From assembly GCA_002682825.1 (NCBI GenBank), contig NOKP01000012.1, positions 496,001 through 560,000 on the forward strand: a stretch of 64,000 bases of DNA, given 5' to 3'. The position numbers were made by a program, and so were the translations under genes. The notes below the pieces were generated by a model. That model worked only from the letters and a program-made list of their open reading frames with translations, was not told where the DNA came from and did not search any database. Positions 1 to 9,758 of this stretch are shown here, in pieces. Numbering within the stretch: position 1 is the first letter of the stretch; each line of letters opens with the position of its first letter. Origin of the DNA: Neonectria sp. B-13 (lineage: Eukaryota; Ascomycota; Sordariomycetes; Hypocreales; Nectriaceae).

Positions 1-892
1 CGGGCGAGATCCATCTTCCCTCGCCTAACAGCATTCCAAGGGGATTCTGGAGCAAAGTAGGCGACAAAGAACAGCGGCACCGGCCATACCCATTGGATAT
101 AGAAAGGCAACTTCCAAGCAAGGTCGCCTTGTATGCTCGAAGTCGCTCGGACGACGCCGGATGATAGGAGGATACCGAAACCCCAGCACATGCAAACCCA
201 AGCGGTGACGTATGGTCGAAGGATAGTGGGAACGACTTCGCAAGCGTAGGTAGTAGACAAAGTCTGCGTCGAAGTGTCAGCGGTAGTGTGTTTTTGGAGG
301 GACAAGTCAAGGCCATACCTGGAAGACACCCCAAGCAATGCCGCATAGAGCCTCACCGAACGCGAGAACAGACAGAGAAGGAGCAAAAGCAATGATGAAG
401 ATAGTAGCGCAGAGCCAAGTCATGAAGACCATCATAGTCAAGCGGGCACCGTATCGATCCTGTGTGTACGCGTTGATCAAGAGACCAGCCAACTGACCGA
501 CCTGGGCTGAGTTGGAAAGGCCTGATTGCCAGGCAGGAGAAATGACAACCTTGTCCTCGGCTGCACTGTATTCTCCGAATCTTTGCTGGAATTGCGTCTG
601 GCCGTAAAAGGAGCCGATCTGTTACAATCGCGCGTCAGTAAGTAGTCAGTAAACCAGTTGGCGCAACAAGTCGTACCATGACCAAGTCGTAGCCCTCCAT
701 GATCAAGCTGACAGACAAAAGTGCAGCCCAGAGGACGGCTTTTCTGTACTTCTTGAGAGCCTGGCGGATGGTGAGCTGCTTGTCGGCAATGTCGGCATCT
801 TGGGCACGTTGGATGAGCTCAAGGGTCAAAGGGTCGTTCAAGTCCAGACCGTCGAGTTCGCGCTCGGTCGGGATGACAACTTTCTGGGCCAT
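1..892 (-). CDS. Alpha-glucoside/maltose-type MFS permease, 5' part (runs off window)
   Basis: Proton-coupled sugar importer of the plasma membrane, by family. Only the N-terminal half is present; the gene continues beyond base 1. Exons read 892-677, 618-319 and 263 to the edge, with introns 676-619 (GTACGA...CAG) and 318-264 (GTATGG...CAG), all in phase. The protein has a charged cytosolic N-terminus, TM1 with the motif EGYDLVM, the sequence QTQFQQRFG, then TM2-TM4 with the loop NAYTQDRYGAR (an MFS A-like loop) and the C-terminal VWPVPLFF. EGYD and RFG are typical of fungal maltose permeases. The ATG at 892 (context ACAGCCATGG) is preferred over the in-frame ATG at 967, because the extra 25 residues look non-conserved. 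Exact substrate is unknown. Confidence 0.85.
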
Positions 893-967
893 GGCTGTAA
901 GGAATTGCCAGGAAACTGCAGCAGATTGGTGATATTTCGTTGGGGTTGCAGTGGGTATGGTGGCCAT

Positions 968-1827
968 GGTCGTCTGCGCCCGGAGATATATATACTCGTA
1001 GTGTCGGAAGCATGCTCTTCCCCATGGGGATCAAGGGTCTGAATGCTGTGCGGGGAATAGGACAGAAGCGCTCCAATGCAGCTAATAAGTGGCGTTTCCC
1101 CCTTGAAGAAACGTCAGTCGACCACTCACGAGAGTCTTCTCCCACCGGGCGCTTCTCCCACCGGGGGGTTCTCCCACCGGGCGGATTTGGAGTTGGTGTT
1201 GAGCAACCCTGGAGGAGCGGTGGGAGCAGTAGCGCGTGCTTAACCGTAAGTCCTTCTACTCGGTTTGGAGACATTTCACTGGGTATTTAAATGGCCATTG
1301 GCAGGGCAAGTGACAAGTTTGACTGACATTCCTCACCGTATTGAACACTAGCCAACGTAGTCTCCCTCCATCCGGTCGAGCCCCCGACAAGCTCCCCTTA
1401 CCTGCTTAATCGTGGACAAATAACATGGAATTGTGGATGCGTACGTCTCTTACTTCCTTTTGCAAGTTCTCCGTCTAACAGATTACCAATTGCTGGCTTC
1501 GTCTTCTCCCACCGGGGCCTGGCCTTGCTTGTCCGTCCCATGATCTTTGTGTTGCACTAATTACTCCCTCCCACCGGAGCTACAATCACACCTTGATATA
1601 CCACCAACAGCCTAGAAAAGACATCCAAGAGCACCTCATATCTATCCATCTTGCCCTTTTCAAAGATACAGTGACTTAACTCTAGCTTAACTATAGCAGA
1701 CCACTTCCCTCATGCGTGTGCCACTAACAAATAAATCACGTGATCTTGAGCTTAGACACAGTCAGGCGATGCTTGAAGCCCACCGCGTCTCCTCACTTAT
1801 CATCCCACCGCAACCCCAGCAACCATT
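968..1827. other. Intergenic region upstream of the permease
   Basis: No convincing coding signal; the open frames on both strands look like shadows. It holds the CTCCCACCGG box array and the likely permease promoter. Confidence 0.5.
1137..1181. promoter_or_regulatory. Three tandem TTCTCCCACCGGG boxes, 16-bp period
   Basis: TTCTCCCACCGGG occurs at 1137-1149, 1153-1165 and 1169-1181, exactly 16 bp apart. Further copies lie at 1504-1516 (13/13) and 1568-1577 (core CTCCCACCGG). The array is about 250 bp upstream of the permease start, on the gene's 5' side. On the permease strand the unit reads CCCGGTGGGAGAA. It contains CCGGGG/CCCCGG-like sequence resembling a CreA consensus (SYGGRG). A transcription-factor array for sugar control is an inference. 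Confidence 0.5.
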
Positions 1828-2331
1828 ATGGAAACGCCGGCGGAAGAAACAGGCGCGCCACCAAAACTTGGAGAGAATCCGAAGGGGCCAGTACGGATCC
1901 TCGTAGAAACAGAAACGCAACTTGTACCGGGCGAAAAATACTCTGAGAGAGTCGAGCTTATGCGAAACCTCATTTGCCAGCACCACTGGAACCGCGGGTT
2001 CGATCTCAGCCAGGATCGTTGGCGTGTGCACGGCGACCATTTTGCATATGAAAACCGCCGCTGCTACTTCCTCGTTGACCATGGCGAGTCTCCCACTGGT
2101 GATCCACCGATCCTATGGTATCGGTGGACGGGAAAGTCTCTGTTAAAAACCCGCTTGGCCTCGTTAAAGCGTCATCCCACTGATACCAGTCGCACAGAAT
2201 TGCTATTCAAAAGGCCTTGCCTTCGACAATACAGTCTAAGCTCAGGGATTATCCGTTCACGAGGCGACCAACTTCACACTCACCAAGGAAGACACCGGCA
2301 CAGTTTGATGCTGTTTCCAGACGCCGAATAG
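1828..2331 (+). CDS. Hypothetical protein, 167 aa
   Basis: Open frame from an ATG with a fair context (ACCATTATGG). I do not recognise the product. The first 100 residues have balanced composition with a conserved-looking core (HHWNRGFDLSQDRW, YRWTGKSLL). The last 50 residues are Arg/Ser/His-rich and look like out-of-frame reading, so an intron or frameshift near 2140-2230 is possible. A second frame, about 2340-2498, reads MDILEDDIQFLDSYPKDARW and could be a downstream exon. There is no signal peptide or membrane segment. It may be a genuine small gene with a wrong 3' structure, or a relic. Confidence 0.3.
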   Translation: METPAEETGAPPKLGENPKGPVRILVETETQLVPGEKYSERVELMRNLICQHHWNRGFDLSQDRWRVHGDHFAYENRRCYFLVDHGESPTGDPPILWYRWTGKSLLKTRLASLKRHPTDTSRTELLFKRPCLRQYSLSSGIIRSRGDQLHTHQGRHRHSLMLFPDAE

Positions 2332-3073
2332 TTCAGACAAAGCTTCGTTGCAACATGGACATATTGGAGGATGATATCCAGTTCTTAGATAGTTATCCCA
2401 AGGACGCGAGATGGCTCAGAAATCACATAGAGCCTCAACTTTGGTTGAAAGTCGAATCCTTTTGTCATTTTCAAGAGGGTGAAGGAGTTTCGGAATGATG
2501 GAGTGAATGTAAGTGATCTGGATAAAACATACCACAGGTCAGAACCCTGTTTAACTTAATTTTGCATCTGTGGCGGTTTGGCTCCGCTGGAAATGTGCAT
2601 GATGCACCGGAATCGTCTTAATCTCTCTATTCCGCTGAGGCCTTTAATGAGTCATCTTTTCACGTTTCAGTAGCTCATTCCAATAGCTGATTGTTTCTTT
2701 GAAGTCAGCTGCCATCTGGGACTCAAATAAACGCTCCTTGGAGACAAAGGCGGGCAGGACGGACGAGTCGGCTGGTGGCAGTGCTCAGCCAGAGGGCTGA
2801 GCAGCCCCATTCTCTCTTATTGATCCCATTTCCGGGCCATCAACCCTCAGCTCATCCCCGCCACCTTGCCCAACTTCTGAAAATCATGGCAATTCCAATA
2901 GTAGTTATACCTAGTGAAATGGGGTTTAGCTAACAGCTTACGCACCTTAAAGATTCATATATAGCACCCTGCTTTGCTAACACTATTTAGCGCTTAGCCA
3001 GCTGTTCCTAAAGGCTATAGCATCCTAGGAATTAGCCTAGCTCTCATTTTTTAAGTGTATCATACTTTCTGCA
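2332..3073. other. Non-coding stretch
   Basis: No gene seen. From about 2900 to 3060 the DNA becomes AT-rich, with many TTAGC/GCTAA words, as in old repeat remnants. Confidence 0.4.
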
Positions 3074-3379
3074 TTAGAGCAGAATGTAGGCTAGTATCTG
3101 TCCAAGCAGTTGAACCATTATACAGAGTTCAGGGTAAATAGTAAAGCTGTGCTGTTGGACAAAGTATCTAGAAACCAGTATCAGATCTGACCCTGTGTCT
3201 GGTAAAGCCAGCGAGCCCTGTTCATTCATCGTGCATTGGAGAAACTGCTGGCTTACTTCCTTCTGGTCACTGTGCTCGGCGTCGGCCAGCAAGAAGACCC
3301 GAAGACCAGAGATAACACACGGCTTTAACCGCTCTTCGATGTGCTGTGCATGAGTTGTCCAAGTTTCGGCGGCATCCAA
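3074..3379 (-). pseudogene. Retropepsin-like aspartic protease domain fragment
   Basis: The frame reads ...QFLQCTMNEQGSLALPDTGSDLILVSRYF..., i.e. a Leu-Pro-Asp-Thr-Gly-Ser-Asp active-site loop followed by a hydrophobic beta strand. This matches the DTG(S/A)-type loop of retropepsin-like domains in many fungal proteins and retroelements. Only about 100 residues are open, no dimer-completing or flanking domain is visible, and no start is evident. It is most likely a relic of a larger protein or element. Confidence 0.4.
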
Positions 3380-4030
3380 GAAGCGTTTTCCAAGGATGAG
3401 GCCCTATTTTCAGAGGCCTTAAAGCTCAAGTTGATAACTCTCAGTGTGCCTTTCGCTGCGCCTGTTGGGGCAGTGCAGGGCTTTGTGGCAATCAATGACT
3501 ATGCAATGCACTCATCCTGCAGGTCACCGGGCTCGAAACCAATGGAAAGATCGACATGACTTTGCGCAAGCCATTGTAAGCCCTATTGCAAAATCAGCCA
3601 ATAGTGATCGAGGGCATTTCCAGTGATGTTAGTTGAGGAAATGCCGCAATTTCTTGATTTGTCAATTGTAGCTGCATCCTGTCGACCAATAACTGCAATC
3701 GAACAACACATGCCATGTTTCCTCTTATACAGAAATCAAACCGTCTTCTAGCGACCGTCGCGGTACGGGCCGATCTTAGCAATGTTATCCAGGCTGAAGG
3801 CTTATCAAAGTAAAGGTCGTTCGCTACCCTATTAGTTCCCCAGCAATCTCTATGCCCAGCCCTTTGGCAGACCACGAGAACATCTGGGTTAGTTTGACCC
3901 CCCGCGTGTTTGATCGGAGAGGCAAGAAGCGGCTACTGCAAGGCGCTGACCAAATGTGCAATCTGCATGCTGTCAACGACCCACTACTCGCCTCATCCGA
4001 CACCCCGACACAGTACGTGTGTAACACTGG
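3380..4030. other. Non-coding stretch
   Basis: Short overlapping frames on both strands without recognisable motifs. I see no supported gene. Confidence 0.4.
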
Positions 4031-4100
4031 CCTGCCTTGGGCTGCCTTAATCTGCCCTAATCTGCCTTAATCTGCCTTAATCTGCCTTGCACTGCCTTGG
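4031..4100. repeat. Minisatellite: seven 10-bp units of nCTGCCTTnn
   Basis: Seven consecutive 10-bp units in perfect register starting at 4031, 4041, ... 4091; the core CTGCCTTAAT varies only at its edges plus one internal T to C at 4051-4060. It ends 131 bp before the ATG of the membrane-protein gene at 4232, so it lies in or near that promoter. Confidence 0.8.
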
Positions 4101-4231
4101 GCATTTATTTATTACAAAGCAACTCATAAATACCTCAGTCGGCGCAGAGCCGATCCCATCTAGCTTTCATCTGGTCGGACGTTCCAACCCGACTTTACCC
4201 ACTCCTTCAGGCTATCGCTGGATGACAGAAT

Positions 4232-5701
4232 ATGGACCTTGATCCAGAAAATAGGGTCCCCGAGACTGAGACCAGCACCAGCCTTAGCGAAGCCAACGCC
4301 CTGCTAGCAGAGAGCGATACAGATGAAGCCAAGAGGCTTACAGACGAGGCGAGGAGCATTCTTCACGAGAGATATGCAAATTTGGCCGGTATGAGCGCCG
4401 TCGACATTCTGAAGGTTATTGGAAACGTAAACACGTGGGTACAAGGCGCACAGCAAGAAATCACCGAACTTTGCATATCCATTGCTTTTCCCCTCGTCAT
4501 CCTACAATGCCACTTACTCGCAAACATGTTGGTATCTCTTTCAACATTCGACGACCACGGAAGGGTACCGGATACTGGTTGGAACTCGCAGCAGCAGTCC
4601 ATATTGGGCAGGCTGGGTAGAGGCTTCACCTCGTACAACCCCTGGAGAACACAATGGATCGCTGTTTTTGATCGTTGGCAAAGAGAAGCCGAGGATTCGT
4701 CCTGGCTTAGTGCTAAGGTCGACGGCATGCGCATCCTCCTAGATGATATATGGTCTGTTTTCATTCGCATTGAAACGGCTTTTGGCCAGATTACCGCCGA
4801 GACTGGGATTTCTTTTGGAGAGGCGACAAAAAGTATTCGAGATACATTCGAAATGTTCAACAAACGATTGCCTGAGTGCAGAGCAAAGTTTGATGAACTG
4901 AGCGCCAAAGGTGAGCTGCCGTATGGTCGACGCTGACTGCCCATGTCAGCAAATAGGTCCCTCTTGTTCTATTACTGACTTCAAGCAGAGCGGTCGAAAC
5001 ATCTCTCACCGTTTTCAAATGTTGCACAAGTTCAGCCATGGACGAGCGGTGCCGAGACATCATCCGGCGGGATCATCCATAGGACGTCGTTCGGAAAGGA
5101 CGCTCCTACCCCTGAAATCCAACGAGAAACCGACACCAGAACCACTACGATGTTTCAAAAGCCACGGGCTCAGGTGTATAAGCGGGCGGATGTTGATCGC
5201 AATCCACACGAACAGCATTGGACAAGGCTCTTTGAGCTTGCTAAGTCGCCCGTGCTTCTGATCCTGGCGGCGGCAATGCCATTCACCATATACTCCACCA
5301 TTCTCTGCCAGGCTCCAGATGACTTGCCCATAGTCGACAGTAACTTCTGGTCAACGCTGAGCCAGTGTGTTTCTGGATTTGCAGGGCTCTACGTCGTCAC
5401 CAAGCCAATTTTCATCAACAACGAGAAGAACAAGATCAAGACAGGCTTCCCAAAGACATTCTATACAATGCTCATTCTGTCACTGACGACCAGCATTGCC
5501 AGCGCCGTTTCTTACGCTTGGAACCCACCGGCTAGCATTCCGCTGGCCTATGTATCTGGGTTGACGCTCAACGTTGCAACACTGCTGATTATTCAGGACT
5601 CAGGCAATCAGATCAAGGAGACTAATATAGCGAACGAATTCCTAGAAGGGGAGGTTATCGACTTAGAGGAGGAGCTTAGTATCTATCGGAAAAAGAGATA
5701 G
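4232..5701 (+). CDS. Uncharacterised four-TM membrane protein, 463 aa (two exons)
   Basis: I do not recognise this family. Exons are 4232-4910 and 4989-5701, joined by a 78-nt intron (GTGAGC...AAGCAG with CTGAC branch-like sites). Splicing restores one frame from two frames that otherwise each stop, which supports a real gene. Residues 1-226 are soluble and helical, Glu/Asp-rich at the start. A hydrophilic linker spans about 230-312. Four hydrophobic segments lie near 313-333, 350-368, 383-403 and 411-428. A charged, coiled-coil-like tail (GEVIDLEEELSIYRKKR) ends the protein. The 10-bp minisatellite sits just upstream. The neighbours are relics of NLR and DUF6594-type genes, so a role in recognition or signalling is possible but only inferred from context. 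Confidence 0.75.
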
Positions 5702-5796
5702 CAAAATTCATTCACGAACAAAATAACTTTTATTAGAATGAGACAAGCATTATGATAAAAGTCATGCCACCCGCACAACCATTGGAGAATGTGTGA

Positions 5797-6060
5797 ATGA
5801 GCTACCTTATCGTTTTAGCTGCAACACTAATTATCGGAGCTATCATTTCCCTACGTCGTGCCCAAGACGGAGATCTTCGCATTGACTTCATCGCAGGCTT
5901 CACTGTACGTCTTGCCGCCACTGTCGGTCTTTTAACCAATGCCAAGAGAGGAGAAATGTTCGCCTCATCAGCTGCGTATGCTGCGTTGCTTATTGTTTCT
6001 TGCTCGGGGGGATCTAGGGGGATCAAACAAGTGCCAGTGTGTAACGAGTCCTTGATTTGA
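5797..6060 (+). pseudogene. C-terminal fragment of a DUF6594-like membrane protein
   Basis: The frame begins with a hydrophobic helix (SYLIVLAATLIIGAIIS), then IAGFTVRLAATVGLLTNAKRGEMFASSAAYAALLIVSCSG. This matches the C-terminal end of fungal DUF6594 proteins as I recall them: GFTVxF...LLT.ARRAEIFAA.AAYAAVLVVFVSG, i.e. three TM helices with an (A/K)R.E(I/M)FA(A/S) loop. The N-terminal two thirds of the family are missing and no donor exon is visible upstream, so I call it a truncated relic. DUF6594 proteins often lie next to incompatibility-type genes; their function is unknown. Confidence 0.5.
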
Positions 6061-7244
6061 GAACGGTTGTATATATAGTTTTTTAGTTGCTCCATAACAT
6101 TATTCCTTATAATACTGAACTGATCGGGATTAGCATGAGTACCGGGAGTAAATTTTTCTAGATTAGCCCGCGCGATGGCTACGGCGGCTGCGTCGCCTGT
6201 CTTCTTTATGATAACTTGGAAGACGTTCGTCAAGGCCTGCCTAGTTCCTAGTCAACACGTCTGATAGAGATGGTAGATATCCAACTTCTCCGTCAAGGGA
6301 ATCCTGTAGTCAGGCAGCATTTTAGAAAACCCTGCACAGCCAGCAATCCCATTAAGAAGGATACAGGACCGGAGCTGAAGAGACTGGGGCAAGTTGGTCT
6401 GCGAAGGAGGATCTTGAGGCTGTCATTAAGAGCACACTTCAGTGATTAAGAACTCACCGATTGCCATATCACACAGACTATGACCACAAGGTTTAGGCAA
6501 GAAAGTCGATATTAATGCACAATTGCCCACTGTCCATTCATTTCGATGTTCAACTTTAGCAGGCATGCAGCTCGCTGCTGCATCGAAGAAACGCAACTGC
6601 TCCCACGCTGGCTGATATACTTCCCGCGCCCGCACTCGTTGAGTTGGAATGAGCTGCTAGGGCATATAAGCCTCCGTGGCGATACCCTTTCAGCGGACGA
6701 GGCGATGCTGGCTTCCAAGCTCAGTGAAGATATTGGACGGTAGAGCCTTGACTCGGGATGAGACACGATGGACGCCTGGATTTGCTCGGAGAGGCGCTGG
6801 GGATGCTGCCAATGGTACGTACTGTGTTCGCCTCCGTTCCGTATGGCGGGCAGAAACCACTATTGGAAGACGATTGGAAGGACTGTACTGATTGAATACC
6901 TCGCTGCAGGCGACGCCCCAGACTCTGTCGCGGATATGGTTCCTCTATAGGTCTGGGACAACTCCGAGCCAGACCCAGAGATTGTCGAGCTTGAAGAGGA
7001 ACAGGCACAACTCAAGCAGGGCAACTACCGAATCGAAGGCCGTGAGGCCCATCAGCAGATCCAAAAGCTCACCAACCAGATTCGTACGAGGGCAATACTC
7101 CTCGTCACGACTGCATTCTGGAACGTCAAGACCACCTTCACTGTCAGAACCTTCAGTATCTGCGCCGCTGCCCTTCCCTTGCACCGTCTCGTGTGTTGGA
7201 GGGGGGAGTTGTGACGAGAACGACGATTTCGCTGTTGATCGATG
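6061..7244. other. Degraded, partly coding-like DNA
   Basis: Several minus-strand open pieces look partly coding (about 6255-6421, reading LRSCILLNGIAGCAGFSK..., and about 6430-6635, reading PKPCGHSLCDMAIG). They are interrupted by stops and do not join into one frame with good splice sites. They may be the decayed 3' continuation of the NACHT relic at 7245-7805. No family could be assigned. Confidence 0.3.
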
Positions 7245-7805
7245 ATAAGAGCGGCTTCGGTGATCTTGCGGACAGTCAGAGGTCGTAGTGCGAATGCCGT
7301 CTAAGGCAGGAGGGCGAAGGCTTGGTGCTTCTCTCGTTCTCTGAACTGGTGATTCTCATTTAGTTACGGTCGTTGAGATGGTCAGGCTCAGTCGGAGTGT
7401 CTTCGATAGCGTGCCGCAGTTGTTTCTTGTTCATCCCTCTCTTATAAGATTCCTCTTGCATCTTAAGCCAGAAGAACTGGCCTTGGCATATATCGATCAT
7501 TGCTTCGGAGAGGGTCGACCGGACATTGTCGCTCTTGCTGGATTGTTTCCTGTTGATGATGTCCTGGGAGTAAGCAGCAAGTGTCGGATCAGACATCGTT
7601 TGACATTATCTTGAACTCAGGAAAGCCCTCGCGCCCGTCATCTATGAGGGCCTGTCGGATCTCAGGCTCGTCGCAACTGACGAGAAGGACTCGAGTATCT
7701 GTCCCGGCAACCGCAGCTGCAACATTGTGGAGAACTTTTGTGACCGAATTGCTACGTTGTCAAAACAGGTACATTTATCTAGACCGTCGGCAACGAATGT
7801 GCAGC
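7245..7805 (-). pseudogene. NACHT/STAND (NLR-like) protein relic
   Basis: Pieces of a fungal NACHT protein occur in order on the minus strand but in different frames. First, about 7770-7805, is a Walker-B-like VADGLDKCT. Second, about 7600-7735, is the sensor region GTDTRVLLVSCDEPEIRQAL. Third, 7360-7596, is the post-NACHT helical stretch AMIDICQGQFFWLKMQEESY followed by KKQLRHAIEDTPTEPDHLNDRN, which is characteristic of fungal NACHT-ankyrin/TPR proteins. A frameshift separates the second and third pieces near 7595. The sequence just after the third piece still resembles the winged-helix region (LRPLTV.KITEA) but carries stops. No P-loop was found. It is a decayed incompatibility-type NLR. 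Confidence 0.65.
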
Positions 7806-8401
7806 CAGGAATGACTTAGAGGAACTGGATCAGCGGCTGCAGCAATGGTGGTGCATCGACCTATGAATTCACCGATGAGGGGCACTTTACGTTCGTGTAA
7901 GTCATCCATCTTAACCTGGGCTCGCGATAATCACACTGACATAATGCCAACCTTAGCTCCGACCCAAATATGGGAAACTGGGTCTAAATGTTCTCTATGT
8001 TTGGTTTTGAAGGAAAACTGAGTTGGGGGCTTCAGAGAAGGGGAAGGGATTTTGAACGGAAACTCCTGATTGAGCTATCCGGTATCTAATCTCAGTTGGA
8101 AACCCTACTCCACCAATATTAGCAGACGGAGAGGGATCGCCCTCTCATTCAACCGTTGACAAGGCAAAATGCAGTCGAAGTTTATAGGATGGAGGACCCA
8201 AGTAATTCAGTTAGCAGGCGTAGATACTTAGTATCCTGCGTTGCTTTGATATTTGATGTGAAGATCAGCCTTGGTCCCATCTTAAGTATAATGATTCCTT
8301 CTCAACGAGAAATCCATTATATATACGTGAGGAGAACACACTGCTCAGTCCTAAGTGAAATAACCGGAACACCTAAGATTTGTAGTTCCAGGGGGAGGGG
8401 G
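7806..8401. other. Non-coding stretch between relics
   Basis: No gene recognised. It probably includes decayed flanks of the NACHT relic (minus strand) and the promoter side of the transporter relic (plus strand). Confidence 0.35.
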
Positions 8402-9069
8402 GATGGGCGAAGATTCTCCAGATCATGTTCTCGCTGGCGAAGTGCACGATTATCCCGGCCACGCCCAAGGTGCGGTGTTTGGGACACTGACCGAAGACGG
8501 TCCAAATTACCGCAATGTCAGTTGGTTTCCACTATGAAACCGAGATCTCGAGCAGACGCTGATACTCTGGAAACTAGTTCGGGTGGCTAGGCACGGCAGG
8601 CCTTATGATGAAGACGCAGCTAGGCCTCGGCATCCTCTCCATCCCCTTCATCTTCGACACCCTGGGCATAATCCCCAGACTCATTTGTCTCTGTGTCGTG
8701 GCTGCCATCACGACGTGGTCGGACTGGATAGGAGGTGTGTTTAAGTTTCGCCATCACGAGGTTTACGACATTGATGATGCAGGTGGGCTGATTTCGGGCG
8801 GGTTGGTCAAGAAATCTTCGGGTTCGCTTTCGATCTTTGTGAGTTTGACTACAAGTTGAAAGTACCCTACCACTGTTGTGCTAATTCGCAACTTTCTAGA
8901 CTGGAATTTTGTTTGTGGATCGACTATGCTGCGCGTATCTATTGGGTTGAATGCCGTTTCCAGTCGTGGTACTTGCACTGCCGTCTTCATCGCCGTAGCT
9001 GCCATCACGGCCTTTATGTTTGCCAGTATCCGAACATTAGGCCCCATTTGCACATATTTTACATCTCGT
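8402..9069 (+). pseudogene. Amino-acid permease (AAAP family) pseudogene, N-terminal half
   Basis: A start-like MGEDSPDH, a hydrophilic N-terminus ending NYRNVSW, an in-frame stop (TGA near 8537), then a shifted frame from 8605 reading MMKTQLGLGILSIPFIFDTL, AAITTWSDW and VYDIDDAGGL. After a likely intron (GTGAGT at about 8838 to CTAG at 8899) it reads GSTMLRVSIGLNAVSSRGTCTAVFIAVAAI and IRTLG. These are hallmark segments of fungal neutral amino-acid permeases of the AAAP family (TM1 to about TM4). The reading stops at 9069, where intact relatives continue for some 250 residues. It is truncated, frameshifted and not functional. A separate fragment from the later part of the same family lies at 16010-16195 on the other strand. 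Confidence 0.75.
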
Positions 9070-9251
9070 AATACTTGCATCTATATCCAAACACAACAAC
9101 TACACTAAGTATTCTCTTAGCACGAAAGCCTCACTTCCCCGATTGTATACATTGGTGTAATTCTTATCCACTGACTAGTAGAAACTGGCTTGGCTCTTTC
9201 ACCACTTTAGGTGACAAAGCCATGAGACAAACCCTGTATGATGTAGAATGC

Positions 9252-9758
9252 TTAGACACACTGGCCACTAGCCGGATCAGAGCTATGGGCGACAACATTA
9301 GCAACTATCCCGTGCTCGGAATGCAAGAAATCCAATAGCGACCCCAATGTCACTTACATGAAATCCATGTTAACCTCAACTGGGTTGAACGGATGCCCCT
9401 CAGGGATACCATCTGTTGGTGGATTGATGGTGTATGTGGATCTACCGCCGTGCTCACAGCCAAGTATCTCCCTTTTGAGAGAATCATTGCAGTCGTTCTC
9501 GCTAATTTGAATAGGCCAGTTAAGAGGGCCAATGGTGATGGTGAAGTCGGCTTTCTTGACGCTGCTTAGGTTGATGCATCTCGTCTTGAACTCTAGATTG
9601 GCGAAGGATCTGTAGTTGCTATCGCTGCAGAGAGTTTGGACTGCTGCGACTGCCTGGAATGACTCGCCTCCCCAGGATTCGCCAGAACGATAGCAATCTG
9701 CCCGTACAAGGCTAGCCGCCGCAATAGCAGCGGAAGAGATGTATGTCGTGAAGCGCAT
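9252..9758 (-). CDS. Small secreted cysteine-rich protein, 143 aa (effector-like)
   Basis: Exons are 9758-9358 and 9282-9252, joined by a 75-nt intron (GTAAGT...CATAG). The ATG at 9758 gives a clear signal peptide (MRFTTYISSAAIAAASLVRA). An upstream TTG-initiated extension is not used. The mature part has six cysteines (ADC, TLC, TRC, NDC, LGC, GQC) and ends SDPASGQCV, a short C-terminal exon ending in Cys-Val. The six even-numbered Cys suggest three disulfides. It resembles a widespread group of small fungal secreted proteins with a terminal DP.xGxC motif, but I cannot assign a known domain. An extracellular or host-facing role is inferred from size, signal and cysteines only. Confidence 0.75.

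Noticed and set aside
819..1290. Long open frames on both strands over the permease 5' end
   Set aside because: They overlap the start of the permease and its promoter repeats; composition is driven by the GC-rich boxes.
5802..6233. Minus-strand open frame of 143 codons
   Set aside because: It starts at a TTG and overlaps the plus-strand DUF6594-like tail, which has clear family motifs; the minus frame is a shadow at least below 6060.
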